Notes: generated by a model from the sequence alone, not told the origin. Numbered from the stretch's first letter, positions 37,680-46,853 are shown. The stretch: DNA of 64,000 nucleotides from Porphyrobacter sp. CACIAM 03H1 (GCF_002215495.1 NZ_CP021378.1:1362564-1426563), one strand, 5' to 3'. Made by a program: numbers and translations.

Positions 37680-38669
37680 ATGACTCTCCCCAAACCCCTC
37701 CACGTCGCTGTCCTGATGGGCGGCTGGGCGAACGAGCGGCAGGTCTCGCTGACCAGCGGCGCGGGCGTGGCCGACGCGCTGGAATTGCGCGGGCACAGCG
37801 TTACTCGCATCGACATGGGGCGCGATGTTGCCCTGAAACTCCACGAAGCGAAGCCCGATGTCGTGTTCAATGCGCTCCACGGCGTTCCCGGCGAGGACGG
37901 GACGGTGCAGGGGATGCTCGACCTGATGGGGCTGCCCTATACCCACTCGGGCCTCGCCACCTCGGTGATTGCGATCGACAAGCAGCTGACCAAGCAGGCG
38001 CTGGTGCCGCACGGCATCCCCATGCCGGGCGGGCGGATCGTGACGCGCGAGGAACTCTACGAACGCGACCCGCTGCCGCGGCCCTATGTGCTGAAGCCGG
38101 TGAACGAGGGTTCCTCGGTGGGCGTCGCCATCGTCACCGCGGACAGCAATGTCGGCAATCCGATCAGTCCTGAGGCCAAGGGCCCATGGCAGGAGTTTGC
38201 CGAACTTCTCGCCGAACCCTTCATCAAGGGCCGCGAACTCACCGCGGCGGTGCTCGACGGCCCCGACGGCCCGCGCGCGCTGGGCGTCACCGAGCTGATC
38301 GTCGCCAACGGCTTCTACGATTACGAGAACAAGTACACCGCCGGGCGCACCGAGCACATCTTCCCGGCGAAACTCCCGCCCGAAATCACCGCGCTTTGCG
38401 AGCAATACGCGGTCAAGGCGCATCAGGTGCTCGGCTGCCACGGCACCAGCCGCACCGATTTCCGCTGGGACGAGGAAGCGGGCGAGGACGGGCTCTTCGT
38501 GCTCGAGACCAACACGCAGCCGGGCATGACGCCGCTCAGCCTCGTGCCCGAACAGGCGGCGGGCTGCGGCATCTCCTATGCGGACCTCGTCGAGATGCTC
38601 TGCGTCGAGGGCCTGCGGGTCCATGCATTGAAACAGGGAGGCAGGCATGGCGCAGCAGATCAGGCGTAG
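37680..38669 (+). CDS. ddlB: D-alanine--D-alanine ligase
   Basis: A 329-residue ATP-grasp enzyme making the D-Ala-D-Ala dipeptide used by MurF. VAVLMGGWANERQVSL and ALHGVPGEDGTVQG at the N-terminus, VLKPVNEGSSVGV in the ATP site, and LETNTQPGMTPLSL at the metal site are diagnostic. Its last 23 bp overlap ftsQ. The repeat in front of it may lower or separate its expression from murB. The start ATG lacks a strong Shine-Dalgarno (only GAACTGAAGA upstream). Confidence 0.97.
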   Translation: MTLPKPLHVAVLMGGWANERQVSLTSGAGVADALELRGHSVTRIDMGRDVALKLHEAKPDVVFNALHGVPGEDGTVQGMLDLMGLPYTHSGLATSVIAIDKQLTKQALVPHGIPMPGGRIVTREELYERDPLPRPYVLKPVNEGSSVGVAIVTADSNVGNPISPEAKGPWQEFAELLAEPFIKGRELTAAVLDGPDGPRALGVTELIVANGFYDYENKYTAGRTEHIFPAKLPPEITALCEQYAVKAHQVLGCHGTSRTDFRWDEEAGEDGLFVLETNTQPGMTPLSLVPEQAAGCGISYADLVEMLCVEGLRVHALKQGGRHGAADQA

Positions 38670-39573
38670 CGGCTCCACCGGCGTGCGCCGAGCCGCCAAG
38701 GCGCAGAGCCGCGCGGTCGCCGCGCGCAAGGCGGGGCGCTCGGCAAGCGGCGTCGTCGACCGGATCATGGGCGTCCTGCCCTTCACCGAGGAACAGTGGA
38801 GCCGCATCTGGCTGGCGATGATCATCGGCGGCAGCGTGGGGATCGCCTTCGTGATCGCAAGCCTTGCCGGCGTGCCCGCGCTAGCGCAGGCGCAGGTCGC
38901 CGCCATCGCTGCCGATGCCGGGTTCGAGGTGCGCCACGTGCGCGTCACGGGCACTTCGCGGATGGACGAGCAGCAGGTCTATGCCCGCGCGCTCGCCACC
39001 CGCAACCAGGCCATGCCCGATGTCGACATCGCCAAGCTGCGCGAGGATCTGCGCGCGCTGCCGTGGGTCAAGGACGCGCGGGTCTCGATCCAGCTGCCTC
39101 ACACCCTTGCCATCGACATCGTCGAGCGGACCCCGCACGCGGTCCTCGAGAAGCCCGACCGGCTGGTGCTGATCGATGCGACTGGCGTGGAGCTTGAACC
39201 CGTCGCCGCCGACAAGGCCAAGGGGATGCTGCGCCTCGCCGGGCCGGGGGCGGCGAAGCAGGCGCGCGCGCTCGAGACGCTGCTCGCCGCCGCGCCCGCG
39301 CTGGCGCCCAAGGTCGAGGCCGCCGAGTGGGTCGGGAACCGCCGCTGGAACCTCACCTTCACCACCGGCCAGCTGCTCGCCCTGCCCGAGGGCGAGCTCG
39401 AGAGCGCAACCGCGCTGGTCAAGTTCGCGCGGCTCGACGGCAAGAACCGGCTGCTCGGCGGCAAGGTGCTGGCCTTCGACATGCGCACGCCCCCGCGGCT
39501 CTACATGCGCCTGCCCGAAGAGGCGGCCAAGCCCAAGGTGGTCGCCGCGAACGATAAGGGGGAGACGACCTGA
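38647..39573 (+). CDS. ftsQ: Cell division protein FtsQ
   Basis: A 308-residue bitopic protein of the FtsQLB complex. The basic cytoplasmic part (1-55) is rich in Arg and Ala, the transmembrane helix is at about 56-80, and a POTRA domain follows (VRHVRVTGTSRMDEQQVYARAL), then LPWVKDARVSIQLPHTLAIDIVER and the FtsQ beta domain. It overlaps ddlB by 23 bp and shares one base with ftsA. Confidence 0.94.
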   Translation: MAQQIRRSGSTGVRRAAKAQSRAVAARKAGRSASGVVDRIMGVLPFTEEQWSRIWLAMIIGGSVGIAFVIASLAGVPALAQAQVAAIAADAGFEVRHVRVTGTSRMDEQQVYARALATRNQAMPDVDIAKLREDLRALPWVKDARVSIQLPHTLAIDIVERTPHAVLEKPDRLVLIDATGVELEPVAADKAKGMLRLAGPGAAKQARALETLLAAAPALAPKVEAAEWVGNRRWNLTFTTGQLLALPEGELESATALVKFARLDGKNRLLGGKVLAFDMRTPPRLYMRLPEEAAKPKVVAANDKGETT

Positions 39574-40913
39574 TGGCCTCGCGCGCTTCCACCCCCTCGC
39601 GCCGCCTTGCGCGCACCCATGCCGCGGTCAACATCGGCTCGTTCCGCATCTCGGCCATGATCATGGGCGAGACCGAGAACGGCGACTTGCAGGTACTCGG
39701 CTCCGGCCACCGCGCCAGCGCGGGGGTGAAGCGGGGCTATGTCACGGACATGGCCGCCGCCAGCCACGCGATCCGCGATGCGGTCGAGCGGGCCGAGAAG
39801 GCCTCAGGCACCCCCGTGCGCAGCGTTTGGATCGCCTGCGCCGGTGCGGGCCTTGCCAGCCATGTCGTCTCGGTCGACATCGAGATCGGCGGGCGGCGGA
39901 TCGAGGACGAGGATGTCGAGGCGCTGCTGGTCGAGGCGCAAGCGATGATCCAGCCCGACGGGCGCAAGGTGCTCCACGCCCAGCCCGCGCACTACACGCT
40001 CGACGGCGCCCACGGCGTCGCCAATCCGCGCGGGCTGCATGCCGAGCGACTGGGGGTCGACATCCACGTGATGCTCGCCGACGGGGCGCCGGTCAGGAAC
40101 CTCACCGAAGCGGTGCAGAACGCCCATCTCGAAGTCGAGGGCGTGGTCGCCGCGCCGCTTGCTGCAGGGCATGCCTGCCTCACCCCGGAGGAGCGCGAGC
40201 TGGGCGTCGCGCTGGTCGAGATCGGGGCCGACATCACCAATGTTGCGGTCTTCGCGGGCGGGATGCTGCTCGGTCTCCAGGCCGTGCCGATGGGATCGGG
40301 ATCGATCACCGACGCGATTGCCTCGAGCTTCGGCATCCGCCGCTCGCAGGCCGAGCGCCTGAAATGCGTCGCCGGCTCGGCGATCGCCAGCCCGTCCGAT
40401 CACCGCGAGCTGATCCCCGTCAGCGGGCCCGGAGAAATCGGGACCGAGGGCGGCGAGGGCGGCGTCCCCTCCGGTCCGCTGGCGCGCGGGGCCGACGACA
40501 AGAACCGCATCGTGCGCGCCGAGCTGATCGCGGTGGTGACCCAGCAATTGTCGGTGCTGACCGGCGAGATCGGCAAGGCACTGAAGACCATGGGTTTCGC
40601 CGGGAGCCGCGCGGGGCAGGTGGTGCTGACCGGCGGCGGGGCGGAGCTCGCCGGGATGGCCGATTTCATGCAGGGCGCGCTGGGCCAGCCGGTGCGGCTC
40701 GGGCGCCCGCCGCAGCTCGCTGGGATGCCCGAGGCGCACCACGCGCCGGGCTTCGCGACGCTCGCGGGCCTGTGCCTCTACGCGGCCGACGATCCGGTCG
40801 ATATTCGCGCGGTAGGCGCGGGGCGCGGCGGGGTGTACAAGGCCTTCACCCGCGAGAGCGGCTTCCTGGCGCTGCTGATGCGCCTGTTCCGCGCGTTGAG
40901 GGAATATTTCTGA
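39573..40913 (+). CDS. ftsA: Cell division protein FtsA
   Basis: A 446-residue actin-like ATPase that tethers FtsZ to the membrane. AAVNIGSFRISAMI is the phosphate-1 region, GVALVEIGADITNVAVF phosphate-2, and VVLTGGGAELAGMADF the adenosine loop. The SHS2 (1C) domain lies near residues 85-165. The C-terminal FLALLMRLFRALREYF is the amphipathic membrane-targeting helix. It shares one base with the ftsQ stop and is followed by a 134-bp region in front of ftsZ. Confidence 0.97.
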   Translation: MASRASTPSRRLARTHAAVNIGSFRISAMIMGETENGDLQVLGSGHRASAGVKRGYVTDMAAASHAIRDAVERAEKASGTPVRSVWIACAGAGLASHVVSVDIEIGGRRIEDEDVEALLVEAQAMIQPDGRKVLHAQPAHYTLDGAHGVANPRGLHAERLGVDIHVMLADGAPVRNLTEAVQNAHLEVEGVVAAPLAAGHACLTPEERELGVALVEIGADITNVAVFAGGMLLGLQAVPMGSGSITDAIASSFGIRRSQAERLKCVAGSAIASPSDHRELIPVSGPGEIGTEGGEGGVPSGPLARGADDKNRIVRAELIAVVTQQLSVLTGEIGKALKTMGFAGSRAGQVVLTGGGAELAGMADFMQGALGQPVRLGRPPQLAGMPEAHHAPGFATLAGLCLYAADDPVDIRAVGAGRGGVYKAFTRESGFLALLMRLFRALREYF

Positions 40914-40936
40914 GCGCGCAAAGCATGCGGCGATGC

Positions 40937-40945
40937 TGTGGATAA
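40937..40945 (-). promoter_or_regulatory. Perfect DnaA box upstream of ftsZ
   Basis: The minus strand reads TTATCCACA, the exact consensus for DnaA binding. It lies 102 bp before the ftsZ start and just upstream of the promoter-like sequence. In Caulobacter, DnaA is reported to activate ftsZ, so a similar link of replication initiation to division is plausible here. Match seen, role inferred. Confidence 0.6.
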
Positions 40946-40950
40946 GGGTT

Positions 40951-40980
40951 TTGCCGCTATAAAATGTGCATGGCGATTAT
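40951..40980 (+). promoter_or_regulatory. Putative ftsZ promoter
   Basis: TTGCCG (40951-40956) and GATTAT (40975-40980) with an 18-bp spacer resemble sigma-70-type -35 and -10 boxes. It lies in the AT-richest part of the ftsA-ftsZ gap, directly after the DnaA box. It would give a leader of about 60 bases. Confidence 0.45.
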
Positions 40981-41047
40981 GTCAGAGAGGAAAAACGCGG
41001 GGGAATAAGGTGAAAATTTCCATCCCCGGCGTCTGGAGGACCAGCAG

Positions 41048-42757
41048 ATGAGCATCAATATCGGACCCGCGGCGAGCGACGATCTGCGCCCGCGCATCAC
41101 CGTCATCGGGATCGGCGGGGCCGGCGGCAACGCGATCGCCAACATGATCGCCGCCGAGATCGAGGGCGTCGAGTTCATTGTCGCCAACACCGATGCCCAG
41201 GCGCTGGCGACCTCGCCGGCGGAAAAGCGCATCCAGCTCGGCCCCGACATCACCGGCGGGCTCGGCGCGGGCGCGCGTCCCGAGGTCGGCAAGGCCGCCG
41301 CGGAAGAGACCGTGGCCGAGATCGAGAAGGCGCTCGAGGGCGTCAACATGTGCTTCATCGCCGCAGGGATGGGCGGGGGCACCGGCACCGGCGCCGCGCC
41401 CGTCATCGCCGAGGCCGCGCGCCGCATGGGCGTGCTGACCGTCGGCGTCGTGACCAAGCCCTTCCTGTTCGAAGGCACCCGGCGGATGCGTGCCGCCGAG
41501 GCCGGGATCGACGAACTCCAGCAGCACGTCGACACGCTGATCGTGATCCCCAACCAGAACCTGTTCCTCGTCGCCAAGGCGGAGACCACCTTCAAGGAGG
41601 CCTTCCAGCTCGCCGACGAGGTGCTCCAGCAGGGCGTGCGCTCGATCACCGACCTGATGGTGATGCCGGGCCTCATCAACCTCGACTTCGCCGACGTGCG
41701 TTCGGTGATGAGCGAGATGGGCAAGGCGATGATGGGCACCGGCGAAGGCGAGGGCGAGAACCGCGCGCTCGACGCGGCGGAGCAGGCGATCGCCAACCCG
41801 CTGCTTGACGGCGTCAGCATGGCCGGCGCCAAGGGCGTCATCATTTCGATCATCGGCGGCGAGGACATGCGCCTGCTCGAGGTCGACGAGGCCGCCAACC
41901 ACATCCGCGAACTGGTGGATGAAGACGCCAACATCATCTGGGGCAGCGCCTTCAACCCCGACCTCAAGGGCAAGATCCGAGTCTCGGTGGTCGCCACCGG
42001 CATCGAGCAGAGCGCGATCGGCCAGTCCGAACGGCCGCAGCCGGTCTCGCTCGGCGGGGCGCGGGCGCCGAAGCGTCCGGTGCTCGAACTGTCCGAGGAC
42101 GAGGGCCTCGGCGAACTTCCCACCGCCAGCCCGGCCCCCGCGCCGACCTCCGATTTCGGCTTCGCGGCACCTGCAGCAGCCGCAGGGGCGGCTGCAACCG
42201 GCTATGACGACGAAACGCTCGACCTCGGCGAAGACGACGAGGACGAAGGCGATTACGGTACCGCCGCGCCCTTCGAGCTGACCGGGATGCAGGCCGGGGA
42301 CGGTTACGGCGAGGAATACGAGGACGACGTCGACGACATCGTCGATCCGCTCGCGGGCCTGCGCGGCGCCGACGATGCGCCGGGCTTCGGCTACGGCGCG
42401 GGCACGCCGGCCGGGGCCTCGGCGGCCGACGACGAGGAGGACGACGCGCTCGAACTCGACGATGGCTACGCGCCCTATTCCGACGCGCCCGAGGGCCCGG
42501 TGCAGGACGATCTGCTCGCCAGCGCCGACCGGCTCGCAGCGGAGGATCGCCCGGTCGAGGCGCGGCTCGGCGGCCGGCGTCGCCCGCTCGTGGGCGGCGG
42601 CGAGGGCGGCGGCGGTGCCGGCGCTGGCAGCACGCTGTTCGAACGGATGGCTAATCTCTCGCGCAGCACCGCGCGCGACGAGGACGACGATGACGGCGAC
42701 GATGATGGTCCGGCGCTCAGCATCCCGCGCTTCCTCGGTCGCCAGAACAACCAGTAG
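41048..42757 (+). CDS. ftsZ: Cell division protein FtsZ with long acidic linker
   Basis: A 569-residue tubulin-like GTPase forming the division ring. The GTPase core (about 12-320) has [10 protein letters not shown], the signature GMGGGTGTG (107-115) and the T7-loop region [11 protein letters not shown]. The intrinsically disordered linker of about 230 residues is unusually acidic (runs of D and E such as [11 protein letters not shown] and [11 protein letters not shown]), then Arg/Gly-rich. The C-terminal peptide [13 protein letters not shown] is the conserved FtsA/ZipA-binding tail. A GGAGG eight bases upstream sets the ATG. It closes the dcw cluster. Confidence 0.98.
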   Translation: MSINIGPAASDDLRPRITVIGIGGAGGNAIANMIAAEIEGVEFIVANTDAQALATSPAEKRIQLGPDITGGLGAGARPEVGKAAAEETVAEIEKALEGVNMCFIAAGMGGGTGTGAAPVIAEAARRMGVLTVGVVTKPFLFEGTRRMRAAEAGIDELQQHVDTLIVIPNQNLFLVAKAETTFKEAFQLADEVLQQGVRSITDLMVMPGLINLDFADVRSVMSEMGKAMMGTGEGEGENRALDAAEQAIANPLLDGVSMAGAKGVIISIIGGEDMRLLEVDEAANHIRELVDEDANIIWGSAFNPDLKGKIRVSVVATGIEQSAIGQSERPQPVSLGGARAPKRPVLELSEDEGLGELPTASPAPAPTSDFGFAAPAAAAGAAATGYDDETLDLGEDDEDEGDYGTAAPFELTGMQAGDGYGEEYEDDVDDIVDPLAGLRGADDAPGFGYGAGTPAGASAADDEEDDALELDDGYAPYSDAPEGPVQDDLLASADRLAAEDRPVEARLGGRRRPLVGGGEGGGGAGAGSTLFERMANLSRSTARDEDDDDGDDDGPALSIPRFLGRQNNQ

Positions 42758-42825
42758 CCGCGCGCCAGACGCGCCGTGTCGCAGCGTCGCTGGCGTGCGG
42801 GGCTGCGCTTGCTAGGGCCCGCTTG

Positions 42826-44394
42826 ATGGTGTCGCGCCTTTCTATCCTTGCCACGCTCGCGCTCGGCGGCGCGGTTCTGCCTGCGGACGGCGCGCGGGCG
42901 CAGGACGTGGTGGCGCAGCCGGTGGTGCAGGCCCTGCCTTCGCCCGAGGTACAGCGCCTCAACCGCGCGCTCATTGCCCTCGCCAAGATGCCGCGCGATC
43001 GCGACACGCTGATCGAGGCGGGGCAGGCGGCGCTGGGGGTCGACGATCTCGAGGCGGCGATCGGCTTCTTCGGCCGTGCGGCGGAGGTCGATCCGGGATA
43101 TCCGGCGGTCGCGCAGGGGCTGGGCTCGGTCTATCTGCGCGCGGGCCGGGCCGGCGAGGCGCTGGTCCAGTTCGACCGCGCGCTGGCGGGCGGCGCGCCC
43201 GAGAGAGAGGTGCTGACCGACCGTGCGCTGACGCTCGACCTCGTCGGCGAGCAACCGGCCGCGCAGGCCGCCTATGCCCGGGCGCTCCAGATCGATCCGG
43301 CGAACGACGAGGCGCGCCGCCGCCTCGCGATCAGCCACGCGATCACCGGCAACCGCGCGCGCTTCGAGGAGACGCTTCGCCCCTTGCTCGACCGGCGCGA
43401 CATGGCCGCCCAGCGCGCCCGCGCCTTCGGCCTTGCCATCATGGGCGAGAGCGACCGCGCGACGGCAATCGTCGAGCAGGTCATGCCGCGCGATCTCGCG
43501 ACCCGGCTGGTGCCCTATCTCGGCTACATGCCGCGCCTGACGAAACCGCAGCAGGCGGCGGCGGCGAACCTCGGCATCTTCCCGCGTGCGGCGGACATCG
43601 GCCGCGACGACCCGCGCCTTGCGCGCTTCGCCGCCGATGAGCGCGCGGAGAGCCGCCTTGCGCCCTCCGGCCCGCCGCTCAATGCCCGTTCACCGAGCGT
43701 GCCAACCCCGCCGCCGGCGACGGTGGTCTATGCCCAGCCGGTCTCGGCCGCCGCCATCGGTTCGGCGCCAACGCCTGCGCCTTCGCCGACTCCTGCGGCT
43801 GTGTCCACGCCCGCACCTGCGCCTGCAGCTGAGCGGGTGGCGACCGTCACGCCCGTGTCGGTCTCGACCGCGCCCGCCGCCGCGCCCGTTCAGACCTCCA
43901 CTCCGGCGCCCGCGCCCGCACCTGCGCCTTTCACGGCACCTCCATCCCCGCCGCTGCGGGTGGCCGATGCCTTTGCCGATCTCGGTGCGCCGCTGCCCGA
44001 TGCCAAGGTCGGCGGCGATGCGGTCGACCTGTCGCGAATCGCGGTCCGGCGCGAGGCCCCGCCGCCGCCGCCGGTCGCCAAGCCGACCGAGAAGCCCAAG
44101 CCCAAGGAGCCGCCCAAACCGGTCCATCCCAGCCGCGTCTGGGTGCAGGTCGCGACGGGGAAGAAGATCGACGCGCTCGGTTTCGACTGGCGCCGGATCA
44201 GCCGCGAGGGCGGGGCGGCGCTGGCGAAGCTCAAGCCCCACACCGCGCGCTGGGGCGAGACCAACCGCCTCGTCGTCGGTCCGCTCGATAACCGCGACAA
44301 GGCCCAGGCCCTGGTGCGCGAACTCAAGGGCAAGGGGCTCGACAGCTTCCTGTGGCTGAGCGACGAAGGCGAGGCGGTTCAACCGCTTAAGTAG
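42826..44394 (+). CDS. Exported TPR protein with C-terminal SPOR domain
   Basis: A 522-residue protein with a signal (cleavage near ARAQ, residue 25), tetratricopeptide-like helices (about 40-220: DLEAAIGFFGRAAEVDPGYPA is typical), a Pro/Ala/Thr-rich linker (about 265-395) and a SPOR domain from about residue 445 (SRVWVQVATGKKIDAL, then TNRLVVGPLDNRDKAQALV). SPOR domains bind denuded glycan strands at division sites, so a septal function beside ftsZ is likely. ATG at 42826 is preferred to an upstream TTG. Confidence 0.88.
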   Translation: MVSRLSILATLALGGAVLPADGARAQDVVAQPVVQALPSPEVQRLNRALIALAKMPRDRDTLIEAGQAALGVDDLEAAIGFFGRAAEVDPGYPAVAQGLGSVYLRAGRAGEALVQFDRALAGGAPEREVLTDRALTLDLVGEQPAAQAAYARALQIDPANDEARRRLAISHAITGNRARFEETLRPLLDRRDMAAQRARAFGLAIMGESDRATAIVEQVMPRDLATRLVPYLGYMPRLTKPQQAAAANLGIFPRAADIGRDDPRLARFAADERAESRLAPSGPPLNARSPSVPTPPPATVVYAQPVSAAAIGSAPTPAPSPTPAAVSTPAPAPAAERVATVTPVSVSTAPAAAPVQTSTPAPAPAPAPFTAPPSPPLRVADAFADLGAPLPDAKVGGDAVDLSRIAVRREAPPPPPVAKPTEKPKPKEPPKPVHPSRVWVQVATGKKIDALGFDWRRISREGGAALAKLKPHTARWGETNRLVVGPLDNRDKAQALVRELKGKGLDSFLWLSDEGEAVQPLK

Positions 44395-44545
44395 CAGGAG
44401 CGGGTATCTGTGCACAGGCTTTGCACAAGCTTGTCCGGTTCTCCCCAGCCGCCCCAACCTGAGCGATTGCCAATCGCCCCCTCAAGCGTCCATCCATCGC
44501 CGCGATGGTGAACGAACCTCTTCCCCGCCCCGCGAAAGCCAGGCC

Positions 44546-45052
44546 ATGAGAGCAGCTGACATGGACTATTCCGCCGAGGACGATGCCGCCCCCGTCGAGA
44601 TGCTCGCCAGCCTCTTCGCCGCGCGCGGGTGGCCCTGCGAGATGGTCTCGGAGGACGAGATGACCGGCGAGGTGCAGGGCAGCTGGGCCAATTACCAGCT
44701 GCGCGCGATCTGGCGGGCGGAGGACAGCGTGCTCCAGTTCCTCTGCCTGCCCGACATTCGCGTCACCGACGACAAGCGCGCCGCCGCCTACGAGCTGCTG
44801 TGCCTCGTCAACGAGCAGATGTGGCTGGGGCATTTCGACATCTGGTCGAACGGCGACGTGCTGCTCTACCGCCACGGCGCGCTGCTGGGCGATGCCGGGC
44901 GGCTCAGCCTCGACATGGCGCAGGCGCTGGTCGAGAGCGCGATCGACGAATGCGACCGCTTCTATCCCGCCTTCCAGTTCGTGCTGTGGGGCGGCAAGTC
45001 CCCCCGTGCCGCGCTCGAGGCGGCGATGGTGGATGCGGCGGGCGAGGCCTAG
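44546..45052 (+). CDS. YbjN-domain protein
   Basis: A 168-residue cytoplasmic protein of the YbjN (sensory-transduction-like) family, seen in the length, the acidic N-terminus and motifs LASLFAARGWPCEMVSEDE, LCLVNEQMWLGHFDIW and CDRFYPAFQFVLWGGKSP. The function of the family is not settled. ATG at 44546 or 44561 could be the start; neither has a strong ribosome site. The 150 bp upstream (44395-44545) show no other gene. Confidence 0.88.
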   Translation: MRAADMDYSAEDDAAPVEMLASLFAARGWPCEMVSEDEMTGEVQGSWANYQLRAIWRAEDSVLQFLCLPDIRVTDDKRAAAYELLCLVNEQMWLGHFDIWSNGDVLLYRHGALLGDAGRLSLDMAQALVESAIDECDRFYPAFQFVLWGGKSPRAALEAAMVDAAGEA

Positions 45053-45069
45053 GGCCTTAGACCCGATCC

Positions 45070-45162
45070 CCGTTCGGGCTGAGCCTGTCGAAGCCCTGCA
45101 CTTCTTTGTTGCGCTTCGATCGAAGAAGAAGGACTGCCCTTCGACAAGCTCAGGGCGAACGG
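45070..45162. repeat. Interspersed palindromic repeat, family B, copy 2
   Basis: A 93-bp element with arms CCGTTCGGGCTGAGCCTGTC and GACAAGCTCAGGGCGAACGG. It ends nine bases before the preferred proC start, so its right arm (CGAACGGA) provides the bases where the ribosome site should be. Compare copy 1 at 17638-17759. Confidence 0.9.
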
Positions 45163-45171
45163 ATGTTGCGT

Positions 45172-45963
45172 ATGAACCACCTCCTCATCATCGGCTGCGG
45201 CAACATGGGCGGGGCGATGCTTGCCGGGTGGCTAGCGGCGGGCGAGGCGCCTGCGCGTTTCTCGGTGCTCGATCCGGCCTTGCCGGAGGCGCCGGAGGGG
45301 GTGGCGCTCTATCGCGAGGCGGCCGAAGTGCCGGGATCGCATGACGCCGTGCTGCTCGGGTTCAAGCCGCAGCAACTCGCTGCGCTCGGGCCGGGGCTTC
45401 AGGAGGTGACGCCAGGCCGCACGGTCTGCTCGCTGCTCGCCGGGATCACGCTCGCCCAGCTTGCCGCCGCTTTCCCGCATGGCAACGCGCATGTCCGGGT
45501 GATGCCCAACCTCGCCGCGCGGATCAACAAGTCGCCCGTCATCCTCGCCGAGGCTGGCCTTGGCGCCGCAGGGCGCGATGCCGTCTTCGCCCTGTTCGAT
45601 ACCTTGGGCAGCGCCGTTTGGCTCGAGGACGAGGCGCAGTTCGATCTTGTCACCGCGCTCGCCGGATCGGGGCCGGGTTTCGTCTATCGCTTCATCGACG
45701 CGCTCGCGGGGGCGGCCATCGATCTCGGCTGCGACGAGGCGACCGCCGCCAAGCTCGCGCTCGCCACGGTCGAAGGCGCGGCGGCGCTGGCAGCGGCCTC
45801 CGACGCCTCCCCCGCCACCCTTGCCGACCGCGTCGCCAGCCCGGGAGGCATGACCCGCGAGGGGCTGAACGTGCTCGACGCCGATAACGCGCTGCGCCGC
45901 CTGCTGGCCGACACGCTGCGCGCCACCCGCGACAAGGGTGCGGCGCTCTCGCAAGGCAGTTAA
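45172..45963 (+). CDS. proC: Pyrroline-5-carboxylate reductase
   Basis: A 263-residue NAD(P)H enzyme catalysing the last step of proline synthesis. The Rossmann motif IIGCGNMGGAML is at 5-16 and the family signature SPGGMTREGLNVLD near residue 225. I chose ATG at 45172 (MNHLL); an ATG three codons upstream is also possible, since both abut the end of a palindromic repeat. The proB gene of the same pathway is at 53263. Confidence 0.96.
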   Translation: MNHLLIIGCGNMGGAMLAGWLAAGEAPARFSVLDPALPEAPEGVALYREAAEVPGSHDAVLLGFKPQQLAALGPGLQEVTPGRTVCSLLAGITLAQLAAAFPHGNAHVRVMPNLAARINKSPVILAEAGLGAAGRDAVFALFDTLGSAVWLEDEAQFDLVTALAGSGPGFVYRFIDALAGAAIDLGCDEATAAKLALATVEGAAALAAASDASPATLADRVASPGGMTREGLNVLDADNALRRLLADTLRATRDKGAALSQGS

Positions 45964-45982
45964 GATTAACCTCTGTTAATCT
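45963..45982. terminator. Short AT-rich inverted repeat after proC
   Basis: AGATTAAC (45963-45970) and GTTAATCT (45975-45982) with a CTCT loop immediately after the proC stop. It could be a weak terminator; the TTAA-N6-TTAA pattern is also reminiscent of a CtrA site, but the spacer is one base short of the usual seven. Confidence 0.35.
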
Positions 45983-46020
45983 GAACGAATTGCGCCCTTT
46001 GCAATCCGGTTTCGCTTGAA

Positions 46021-46080
46021 ATGCGCAGGCGAAACCCCGATATTCGCCTGCATGGAGAGCGCGGGCTTTTCCCGCGCTCC
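46021..46080 (+). ncRNA. Structured 5' leader with two hairpins (possible ybhL leader motif)
   Basis: Two consecutive hairpins sit 27-86 bases before the Bax-inhibitor-1 gene. The first pairs AGGCGAA (46027-46033) with TTCGCCT (46042-46048), extended by ATGC/GCAT. The second pairs GAGCGCGGG (46057-46065) with CCCGCGCTC (46071-46079). From memory, a conserved 'ybhL' RNA motif has been described upstream of genes of exactly this family in alphaproteobacteria. I cannot verify the match to that model here. Confidence 0.5.
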
Positions 46081-46106
46081 GCAAACCAAGGATCAAGGGT
46101 TTCGCA

Positions 46107-46853
46107 ATGGCTGACTGGAATGACACCTCGCGCAATGCGCAGCGGCTTGGCTCCGTGCCCCGCGCCGGAGGCGATGTCGCCGGCCGCGTGAGCTATGACG
46201 AGGGCCTGCGCTCGCACATGCTCTCGATCTACAACTACATGACCTCGGGCATCCTGCTGACCGGGATCGTCGCGCTGCTGGCCTTCACCAGCGGCACTGC
46301 GGCTGCGATCTTCACCGGCGGCATCCTGCGCTGGATCGTCGCGCTCTCGCCGCTCGCCGTGGTGTTCGCCATGAGCTTCGGCGCGAACCGCTTCAGCACC
46401 GGCACGCTGCAGGCGCTGTTCTGGGGCTTCAGCATCCTGATGGGCCTGTCGCTCTCGTCGGTGTTCCTGATCTACACCGGCGGCTCGATCGCCACGACCT
46501 TCTTCGCCACCGCGGCGGCCTTCGCCGGCCTGTCGTTGTGGGGCTACACCACCAAGAAGAACCTGTCGGGCTTCGGCAGCTTCCTGATCATGGGCGTGAT
46601 CGGCCTGATCGTCGCCTCGCTGCTCAACCTGTGGCTGCAGTCGCCGGCGTTCCACTACGCGATCAGCTTCATCGGCGTGCTGATCTTCGCGGGCCTCACC
46701 GCCTATGACACGCAGCGCCTGAAGAACGAGTACCAGTACCTGCGCGGCACCGAATTCGCGGGCAAGGCCGTGATCCTCGGCGCGCTGAGCCTCTACCTGG
46801 ACTTCATCAACATGTTCCAGTTCCTGCTCAGCTTCCTCGGCAACCGCGAGTAA
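46107..46853 (+). CDS. Bax inhibitor-1/YccA family membrane protein (YbhL type)
   Basis: A 248-residue, seven-helix inner-membrane protein of the BI-1 (TMBIM) family, whose bacterial members include pH-gated calcium leak channels. The conserved C-terminal stretch LTAYDTQRLKNEY with Asp and the final LSLYLDFINMFQFLLSFLGNRE are diagnostic. About 28 hydrophilic residues precede helix 1. It has its own structured leader and is probably monocistronic. Confidence 0.93.
   Translation: MADWNDTSRNAQRLGSVPRAGGDVAGRVSYDEGLRSHMLSIYNYMTSGILLTGIVALLAFTSGTAAAIFTGGILRWIVALSPLAVVFAMSFGANRFSTGTLQALFWGFSILMGLSLSSVFLIYTGGSIATTFFATAAAFAGLSLWGYTTKKNLSGFGSFLIMGVIGLIVASLLNLWLQSPAFHYAISFIGVLIFAGLTAYDTQRLKNEYQYLRGTEFAGKAVILGALSLYLDFINMFQFLLSFLGNRE

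Noticed and set aside
37201..38954. A 495-codon minus-strand frame across murB, ddlB and ftsQ
   Set aside because: It is a shadow crossing three well-defined genes and a repeat.
45963..45982. CtrA binding site after proC
   Set aside because: TTAA words are present but with a six-base spacer rather than seven, and the position right after a stop fits a hairpin better.
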